A stretch of 64,000 bases of DNA from Hemerocallis citrina (taxonomy: Eukaryota; Streptophyta; Magnoliopsida; Asparagales; Asphodelaceae), in the NCBI GenBank assembly GCA_017893485.1, contig CM030362.1, positions 184,720,175-184,784,174 on the forward strand, given 5' to 3'. Shown here piece after piece: positions 12,380-18,966 of this stretch (the stretch's first letter is position 1; the number at the start of each line of letters is the position of its first letter). A program made the translations under genes and the position numbers. The notes beneath the pieces are model-generated. The model saw only the letters and a list, made by a program, of their open reading frames with translations. It was not told the origin of the DNA and made no database searches.

Positions 12380-12731
12380 ACGTTGGGATGCGGAGATATC
12401 GGGAGCGTGTACTTGTCTAATTGAATGGAACTAAGAGCTATTTCGCTATAAAGAATATGGATAAGGTAGCGTTGGCAAGCCGTAAGAAGCTTCTTAGAGC
12501 TCAAACGGAAAAAGAAATATTGCAGAGCTTGGATCTTCCATTTCTTCCGACATTATATACCCATTTTGAAAAAGAAATATTGCAGAGCTTGGATCTTCCA
12601 TTTCTTCCGACATTATATACCCATTTTGAAACTGAGAAGTTCTCTTGTTTGGTAATGGAGTTCTGTCCTGGGGGAGATCTACATACCCTTTGGCAGAGGC
12701 AACATGGAAAACATTTTTCAGACATGCTGTC
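12380..12731 (+). pseudogene. Captured AGCVIII kinase (D6PK-like) N-lobe fragment
   Basis: The translation follows the start of the catalytic domain of plant AGCVIII kinases of the D6PK/PK5 group: the glycine-rich loop (LGCGDIGSVYL at 12383-12415), then after a one-base frameshift the ATP-lysine segment (SYFAIK), the helix [19 protein letters not shown], and [17 protein letters not shown]. It stops before the catalytic loop, so no active kinase is possible. A 60-bp segment encoding [20 protein letters not shown] is duplicated in tandem at about 12511-12570 and 12571-12630. No intron lies inside. It is a transduplicated fragment carried by the CACTA element. Confidence 0.88.
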
Positions 12732-13694
12732 AAGTATGGACCTTGAATTTTAAACCTTCATATAGTTTATAATTATAGTAAATTGGTTAGCTGTTTTCAA
12801 TTTACTTCACATTCTTGCTAATTTATTTGAGTTGTTTGCTTTAAACCTCCATGAATTGCTTACCTTATTCTACAGTGCCCACTTTTGCTTTACTTGTTAT
12901 TCACAAAGAACTGTTACAAAGATTTAATTTTCCATAATGGTTATCATTGTAAATAGATACACTGCATTATGGTCCACATTATTTTGCTTTGTACTCTGAG
13001 ACATGAAGCATGTGGGTGCTATAACCCTATAACGTTGTAACTAGTAATCCTAATTTTAACTTCTCATGTTAGAGCATGCTGAAAGGTTTAATCTGATTAT
13101 TAAGTTGCGAATAAATGAGGTTGTCTACATGTACATGAACTATCCAACACTTGAGATAAATAACCAGAGTCTGATAATTAAAGAAGATCACCATGGCATT
13201 AGATTTATAATTCAGTTTCTTCATAAGCCTGTAGTAAGTTGTTAGATGCTTATTGCTTAAAAATTTTTTTGTTGATTTAGAATTTTTGTTCATTAAGAAC
13301 ATGTTCTGTTTTACTAGATTTACCTGCACAATCTTTTGCTTTCTTTCCTTAGATGTTATGTGTTGTAATTATTGAAGATAGTTTTCATTAAGCCTTTTGC
13401 TTTGTTCATTAAGAAGATAGTTTTCATTTATACTGGAGCACATTTGTTTGGAATTTGAAGTATATATATTTTAAAGTTGAAATGTGGAGAACTTGAGATA
13501 ACCTTTAGAATTATTTTAAAGTTGACATGTGAAGAACTTGAGATAACCTTTAGAAACAAGCTTTTTGGTGTTTCATATTACATTTCAAACAAGTGTTGAC
13601 CATGTGCAAAAGAAATAACCACCATATTCTGCTTTGGTTTCTGAACTTGTACAAGTGTATAATGCTATATACATTTCTTCAACTCTCATTGCAG

Positions 13695-13736
13695 GTCATG
13701 GTCGCGGGTGTGGTCGAGGAAGAGGTCAAAACTGAG
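13695..13736 (+). other. RG-rich exon-like piece of unknown origin
   Basis: After a typical acceptor (CTCATTGCAG) the sequence reads HGRGCGRGRGQN and then a stop. Short RG-rich tails end several plant nuclear proteins. I cannot assign a parent gene. It may be a further captured exon in the CACTA element. Confidence 0.25.
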
Positions 13737-14099
13737 GAAGAGAGGACGTGATGGGCCGATGATGAATGGAGGAGGATCTGGAAGGGCTAAAATAATCAAC
13801 TGTGTTGCTTTTAGTGTTTTTGGATTAATAACTAGTCTTTTTTAGTATATGCACTTTTTGACATATAGCCCATGGAAGGTTGTACTCTATATCGTGATGG
13901 GTTGATAACTGTGATTTTCATGTGTTTCATTTTTAGATTCAACTAATTGTAGTGCATTTTTAATTATTTTTACCAAAAGGCTTTTGACTGTTTGGTATAT
14001 GTTCAATTTTGATGTTTTATATATATGCATCTGGAGAATTTTCAAAACTTTTCTATGCATCTGCAGATTTTTTTTTTTTGCATACATGTCAAAATAAAT

Positions 14100-14575
14100 A
14101 GTGTTTTTAAAACATTGTGAAAAAAAAAATACCACTCTTACAAACGATAGCGTTTTCGAAACGTTATTAAAGACATAGCGTTTGGAAAACACTATAAATA
14201 CGATAGCGTTTCGACAAACGCTATCGTATATATAGCGTTTTCGAAATGCTATAAATACCATAGCGTATACGCTATGGTATTTATAGCATTTCGAAAACGC
14301 TATATATACGATAGCGTTTGTCGAAATGCTATCGTATTTATAGCATTTCGAAAATGCTATATATACGATAGCGTTTTCCAAATGCTATATATACGATAGT
14401 ATTTCGAAAACGCTATCGTATTTATAGCGTTTTTGAAACGCTGTGCCATTTATAGCGTTTCCAAGAAACGCTATAAACATACCATAGCGGGGGTATTGAC
14501 AGCGTTTGCAAAACGCTGTCATATGTCTTTAATAGCATTTACAAAATGCTATCGAATGGCAAATATGTTGTAGTG
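14100..14575. repeat. CACTA right subterminal repeat region
   Basis: Many direct and inverted copies of ATAGCGTTT / AAACGCTAT and AAATGCTAT / ATAGCATTT fill this stretch up to the terminal CACTACAACA. Such dense short motifs are the usual transposase-binding subterminal array of CACTA elements. Confidence 0.85.
14212..14323. repeat. 112-bp perfect palindrome without spacer
   Basis: Arms 14212-14267 and 14268-14323 are exact reverse complements, centred on GCGTA/TACGC. Beyond 14212 and 14323 the complementarity continues with a few mismatches for about 25 bp more on each side. Confidence 0.95.
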
Positions 14576-14664
14576 TTGGTGTGGAGCTTGTGCGCGCTTT
14601 GTCTAGGAGGAGGTGCTTTCATTTGCAAGGACTTGTTGCTTTTTGTGTTTATTCTCCATTCAAG

Positions 14665-14670
14665 GTGGGT
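14665..14670 (+). promoter_or_regulatory. Candidate splice donor in the LTR leader
   Basis: CAAG/GTGGGT lies about 260 nt downstream of the TATA box once the CACTA insertion is removed; it is repeated at 23217 in the 3' LTR. Other LTR families in the window have AAAG/GTGGGT (38526) and, on the minus strand, TGAG/GTGAGT (34472) in a comparable place. Confidence 0.45.
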
Positions 14671-15520
14671 AAACCTTCCATATTTCTAATGTAGGAATCT
14701 ATGCTATATTTAATTGTCAAACTATGCATGAAAAAGAATACTAATAAGAACACACTCTAATTGAAAAGTTAGTGTATGAATTGATTGAAATGTTGTGATT
14801 AACTTGAGTGAAATTCTAGCATGAAATTAAATTGTGTGTAGAATTCTCCATGATTATTAGTATGAATGAATGATGGTGGAATATTGCTAGCATGATGCAT
14901 GAAAATTTCCCATTAGAACGCTTGTTAATTGTATTATTGAAACATGCAATTGATTAAGAAAAAGGCACACTTTAATTTGAAAAGAGTGATTTTCTTGTAT
15001 GATTGAGATGTAATTATGCTAATTGATAAGTGATAGTATACTTTGTGACATAGATGAACTAATGAAATTACTTTGTTATCATCAAAGAAGAACTACTCAA
15101 AAATTAGTAGTTTTGAGTTTTACCTATTCATGTGCTAAATAGACTTTATGTTGATATGGGTATGGATAAATCCAAAATATATGTGTTTGTTGAATAAGAA
15201 TTAATAACAGTGAATTATCATAAGAAAAATTGTGAATAAAAAGGGATTAGAAGACTAATTGATTATTCAATGTCGAAAATAAAAAGTATAGCAGTCTTAA
15301 TGAACAATTCATTAATTTGTGTGGAAAAAACTATGTTTTTAGTGCAAAAAATTATTTTATACTTGCTGTTATGAAAATCAGGTGAAGAGGAGTTAATCTG
15401 GAATTTTTCAGTAGTTTTTATAAAGGCAATATGAATGAAGATTAATTTGAACATCGAGTTGTTTTTTTAAACAGTACGAATATGAAACATATGGGTTTTT
15501 ATTGGGTATTGTGACAACCT

Positions 15521-15612
15521 GAGCTAGTAGCTCAGGCGGTCACTGAGTGCGGCTGGTTTCTCTGGGGTGAGCGGTTCGAACCCTGTGTTCACAACATTTT
15601 TTTTTGTGCATT
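15521..15612 (+). ncRNA. tRNA-like Pol III module 1 in the LTR
   Basis: An A box TAGCTCAGGCGG (15528-15539) and a B box GGTTCGAACCC (15573-15583) start 45 bp apart, the spacing found in tRNA genes, and a run of ten Ts follows at about 15597. The D arm folds weakly, but the acceptor and T stems do not pair well, so this is not a working tRNA. It may be a tRNA-derived SINE head or an internal Pol III promoter. The 3' LTR copy is at 24063-24155. Confidence 0.55.
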
Positions 15613-15667
15613 TGAAAATATATATAACTTTCGACCCGAAAGCATATATACTAAATTCGCCCCCTTC

Positions 15668-15772
15668 ATTTTGCTAGCTCAGTTCGGCCGCATGGCGGGT
15701 GCTCTTGGCCTTGTTTCCGTTGTGCCTGGGTTCGATTCTCACCCTCGGCATATATAAAAAAATATTTTTTTT
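15668..15772 (+). ncRNA. tRNA-like Pol III module 2 in the LTR
   Basis: A second pair: A box TAGCTCAGTTCGG (15675) and B box GGTTCGATTCT (15729), 54 bp apart, followed by A/T runs with a long T-tract near 15764. The 3' LTR copy (24216, 24270) has one substitution in the A box. The two modules lie in tandem 147 bp apart by A box. Confidence 0.5.
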
Positions 15773-16449
15773 GGGAGTTTTAGATGTCCAAAAAATGTGA
15801 AAAAAATATGGTAATTCTCATAAAAATGTAAGGAATTTTATAAGAATGATTTGGGTATTATTTGAATAAATTTTACTATGGTTTGGAGTCAAAAAGCATA
15901 TATAGACATATGGTTCTATATAGATTACTGATATGAATTTATAACTTGAAAGAATAAGTGAATTGACACATTAAGAGTTGATTTGGCAAAAATGAAATGT
16001 GGTTATATGATATGATGCAATTATTTTCTCACTTGTGGAACAATATGAAGTGTGCATATTGTTTAGTGATGTGGAATTATTGATGTGATAATTGATAAGT
16101 ATATGCAATTTATGTGCAACGATGGACTTGTGAATAAAAGTGAAATCATGAACTGAAAAGAGAATATACATGTGAGTATGAGAACTCAACATGGAAAATT
16201 TATAAGTTGAAGATTGTGAAATGAAATTTGAAATAGAGTAGCTAAGTCTCCCCGGCATTGAGAAAGGAAATGAAATGAAATGAAATTAGACCAAGGTTGG
16301 TCATGATGAAATGAATGAATAAGTCCGATTGATGGAGAGGCTAACTCTAGAGATTAATTTTGTTCATGATTTTTAATAAAAACTAAGGATTAGTACATAG
16401 TGGAGACGTGATGAAAGTAGGAGAAAAACACGAGTTGAAGGCCATCGGA

Positions 16450-16735
16450 TTGCGGCGGAGAGTATTTCACAGGTTCTTCACGATGAGTCGTGACATGACG
16501 TGGATACGGCTCCAGGGTGCCGTGGCGGCGGAGAGTATTTCACAGGTTCTTCACGATGCGTCGTGATATGACGTGGATACTGCTCCAGGGTATCGTCCCT
16601 GTGGTGACACTTGTGGGATGTTTGGTGACTGCATGAGGATCGTGTGCCATGAAGGAGGCTGAATTATCCACAGGTTCTTCACGATGCATCGTGACATGAC
16701 ATGGGATTCCCCTCCAGTTTCTGTACACGTGCTTG
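16450..16735 (+). repeat. LTR minisatellite with palindromic cores
   Basis: Three copies of CACAGGTTCTTCACGATG...TCGTGACATGACGTGG lie here, each with a hairpin-forming core. The third copy contains the perfect 16-bp palindrome TCACGATGCATCGTGA. GGCGGAGAGTATTT precedes two of them. The 3' LTR carries the same array at about 24990-25245. Confidence 0.8.
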
Positions 16736-16784
16736 CACTCATAGATCATCTAAGACACTACCGTAGTTACAGTAGTAGATTAAG

Positions 16785-17098
16785 TCATGGCGAGGGATTG
16801 AACCCTACAAAGATGAAGAACGATTAAGAGGCTTGCCCTCGGACCTATGTAGTATGGGATGCATAGACTCCGAACAAGTGTGCATTAGTGTCATGTAACA
16901 TAAACAATTGCATTAAGGACTAAGTGCACAATCACAACACGACATCAATAGGGTAGTCCCTTTAATTGAATGTGACAAGTTTGTGTTTGTTAAATATGGA
17001 AGGTTATACTATTTCCGGCATAGAGAGGATGGCCGTGTATAATGTTCGTCGGTTGAATAAACTGATGTACCCACAGTCTTATATGCAGGTAAATGTCA
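16785..17098 (+). promoter_or_regulatory. Module conserved across LTR families, with candidate splice acceptor
   Basis: The phrases GGCGAGGGATTGAACCCT, CTTGCCCTCGGACCTATG, TAGTATGGGATGCATAGA and ATTTCCGGCATAGAGAGGAT recur in the same order in the solo LTR (40720-41034), and the first half recurs on the minus strand in the LTR at 32280-32400. The module ends in CCCACAG then ATATGCAG at 17098, an acceptor-like sequence also seen at 25629 and, as GACATGCAG, at 41034. Its job is unknown. Confidence 0.5.
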
Positions 17099-17327
17099 TG
17101 TTAAAGATTAAAGAAGAATGGATGCTTAAAGATTATACCATGCTGTTGTACATTTACTTAATTATTGTATTTTACTTCCGCTGTGCAAAAGAAAAGTGTA
17201 ATATTGATGTAATCCTACATGTATGATGAAAAGTTTTAATTTCCCTGTAAAATTGTACTAAAGAAAGTGAAAAGATCCTGTAGAACATCTCGAATTCAGT
17301 GTATTTGAGATTCGGGGCGTTACTGAG

Positions 17328-17345
17328 TGGTATCAGAGCCACGCT
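17328..17345 (+). other. Primer-binding site (initiator tRNA-Met type)
   Basis: TGGTATCAGAGCCACG lies 3 bp after the LTR end. TGGTATCAGAGC is complementary to the 3' end of plant initiator tRNA-Met, the usual primer of Tekay elements. Confidence 0.9.
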
Positions 17346-17495
17346 TTCTACACTTTCCACACTTGTACAAATTTATAGGGAACGACACCCTAGAAGTGGA
17401 CATTAGAGTGTGTGTTTGAGTCTAGAGAATTAAATGTAAGTGACTTACATTTGTGTTGCTCTATGACTCATGCTTCTTCCTCCTTATTTTATAAG

Positions 17496-17747
17496 ATGGC
17501 TGATCACTTCGACCCTGCTGGAGGCGATGATTGGCTTGTGGTTTCTCTTCAGAGGCAGGTGGAGACACTGCGAGAGAGAATCGGATTGTTGGAGGCTCAA
17601 CTGGTGAAGCGAAAAGACGACTATTCTGTTCTCAGTCATCGGGTTTGGGAACTCGAGAAGAGGAAGAACCTGACTGATGTGTTGAAGGATGAAGTTGAAG
17701 AACTGCGGGAAGAACTTCGAGCAGCGAAGAGGACCCGTAGGAGTTAG
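17496..17747 (+). CDS. Small coiled-coil reading frame upstream of gag
   Basis: An 83-residue frame starts at ATG 17496 (MADHFDPAGGDDW) and ends with a basic tail (AAKRTRRS). The middle has leucines and isoleucines at heptad spacing (LQRQVETLRERIGLLEAQL, then LEKRKNLTDVLKDEVEELREEL), a strong coiled-coil pattern rich in Glu, Arg and Lys. It lies between the primer site and gag, in a different frame from gag (third versus first). I know of no standard protein at this place in Tekay elements. It could be a regulatory upstream frame, an accessory protein or a lost N-terminus of Gag. No cysteine or membrane segment stands out. Confidence 0.5.
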   Translation: MADHFDPAGGDDWLVVSLQRQVETLRERIGLLEAQLVKRKDDYSVLSHRVWELEKRKNLTDVLKDEVEELREELRAAKRTRRS

Positions 17748-17868
17748 ATTGTTGTAGCTTCTATTTCTTCCATTCTGATGTTAAAAAATATTTTAATTCG
17801 AATGTATAAACTTTGGAATTCAATGAAATACAAGTTGGTTTAAATTCTTGTCTTATACTTCGAATTTA

Positions 17869-18894
17869 ATGGATCTTTTGCATCAGAATATGTCGAGAAG
17901 AGGAGCTAGGAATGGGGAAGGGTTGGATCTGGAGACTGAACTTGCAAGGGTCTACCAGACGCTGAATGCAGTGGCTCAGAACCAAGGAAGGGGGTCGGCG
18001 AATCCAGTGCCCGAGGCGATTAAGCTGGTGGAATCGTTCAAGAGAATGAAACCACTTGTATTCGAGGGAAAGTCAGACCCAGATGCGGTTGACAACTGGA
18101 TCCGTCAAGTGGAGACAATCTTTGAGATATTGGAGACCCCTGAGGGTAGCAAGGTCAAGTTGGCGACTTTGCAGCTGGAGAAGGATGCGGCGGTTTGGTG
18201 GCAATCCATGAAGAGGACCATGGAAGGCTTGTTGCTTGGCTGGGAGGAATTTCTGGAAGAATTCCGCAGTCACTATTTCCCCTCCGATGTCCAGGAGAAG
18301 AAGGCGATGGAATTTCTGTCGCTGCAGCAAGGCAGTATGTCAGTGAGGGAGTATGTGACTAAGTTTACTCAGCTCTCTAGGTATGCTCCAGAGCTAGTGA
18401 TGGATGAAGCTAAGAAGGCTCACAAGTTCGAGCATGGACTGAGGCCGAGCTTGAGATCCCGGATGATACCTCTTGGTATCAGGCGATTTGACAAGCTGGT
18501 CAAGAGGGCAGCAGCGACGGAGGCGGATATGGAACAGTTCCAAGTTGTTCAGAACCGGAGAAACAACTGGCAGTCTGGAAAGAGGCCTGCACATTCTGGG
18601 AGTTTCAAGGGGCAACCATCTGCACAGAGGTTCAAACCGACAGGGGCGAACGCTGTTAGTGTAGCTGGAGGACCTGGAAACAATGTGGTGAGACCTCCTG
18701 CGGTGACTTGCTTCAACTGTGGTGAGACGGGACATTTCATGTCTCAATGCTCCAAGCCACGGAACAGTAATCGCAACGCACCAACGCAGCAGGCTGGGAG
18801 GAGGCCGTACCAATCAGGACGAGTATTTGCCTTGACGGAAGCTGATGCTGATGAGGCAGATCAGGTCATCTCTGGTACGAGGGCTGATGTTTAG
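17869..18894 (+). CDS. gag: Tekay Gag polyprotein
   Basis: The first ATG in frame is 17869 (MDLLHQNMSRRG); a second at 17890 is possible. The retrotransposon gag domain is seen from about residue 60 (PLVFEGKSDPDAVDNWI) through AVWWQSMKRTMEG, WEEFLEEFRSHYFP, EFLSLQQGSMSVREYVTKF and the RMIPLGIRRFDKLVKRA block. A zinc knuckle CFNCGETGHFMSQC lies near residue 285. A basic, Asn/Gln-rich tail leads to a TAG at 18892. Gag forms the particle and binds element RNA. The TAG lies within a probable intron (18875-18966), so splicing would join Gag to Pol while unspliced RNA would give Gag alone. The frame is intact. Confidence 0.93.
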   Translation: MDLLHQNMSRRGARNGEGLDLETELARVYQTLNAVAQNQGRGSANPVPEAIKLVESFKRMKPLVFEGKSDPDAVDNWIRQVETIFEILETPEGSKVKLATLQLEKDAAVWWQSMKRTMEGLLLGWEEFLEEFRSHYFPSDVQEKKAMEFLSLQQGSMSVREYVTKFTQLSRYAPELVMDEAKKAHKFEHGLRPSLRSRMIPLGIRRFDKLVKRAAATEADMEQFQVVQNRRNNWQSGKRPAHSGSFKGQPSAQRFKPTGANAVSVAGGPGNNVVRPPAVTCFNCGETGHFMSQCSKPRNSNRNAPTQQAGRRPYQSGRVFALTEADADEADQVISGTRADV

Positions 18895-18966
18895 TGTGGT
18901 TTTTGTCATTTCTTCTTTCCGTTCATATTGTGAAACTGTTATGTAATGGTGTGAATTATGTAACAG
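18875..18966 (+). other. Putative 92-bp intron between gag and protease
   Basis: Donor TCTG/GTACGA, a T-rich body, and acceptor TTATGTAACAG/GAG. Removing it changes the frame by 92 bases (2 modulo 3), which takes the gag frame exactly into the pol frame and deletes the TAG at 18892. The residues on either side then fit the conserved spacing before the protease DTGSS motif of related single-frame Gag-Pol proteins. Frameshifting is the alternative, but the frames overlap by only a few bases and no slippery site is visible. Confidence 0.6.

Larger units (their letters stand above)
9067..14575. mobile_element. Non-autonomous CACTA (En/Spm) transposon carrying host fragments
   Basis: The termini read CACTACAACATATTTTGC at the left and, inverted, CACTACAACATATTTGCC at the right, with a 3-bp TTG duplication. 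The empty site is visible in the 3' LTR of the host Tekay element. Subterminal repeats around AGCATTT / AAATGCT and ATAGCGTTT occupy the first 190 and last 470 bp, as expected for CACTA transposase-binding regions. No transposase frame is present. The interior is A/T-rich with intron-like stretches, a C/T-rich leader-like exon near 9300-9665, a kinase fragment at 12380-12731 and an RG-rich exon-like piece at 13695. It moved after the Tekay element had inserted. Confidence 0.93.
8325..17324 (+). repeat. 5' LTR of the Tekay element, interrupted by a CACTA transposon
   Basis: Begins TGTAATACCC and ends with the block GGGGCGTTAC before the primer site; the final A of the expected GTTACA is T here. 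Removing 9067-14575 and one TTG leaves about 3,488 bp, matching the 3,486 bp of the 3' LTR. The inferred TATA box lies only ~570 bp in, so most of the LTR is transcribed leader. It holds two tRNA-like modules, a minisatellite of CACAGGTTCTTCACGATG units and candidate splice signals. Confidence 0.93.

Noticed and set aside
15521..15772. Genuine tRNA genes
   Set aside because: A and B boxes are good, but acceptor and T stems do not pair and there is no convincing anticodon arm, so I call them tRNA-like only.
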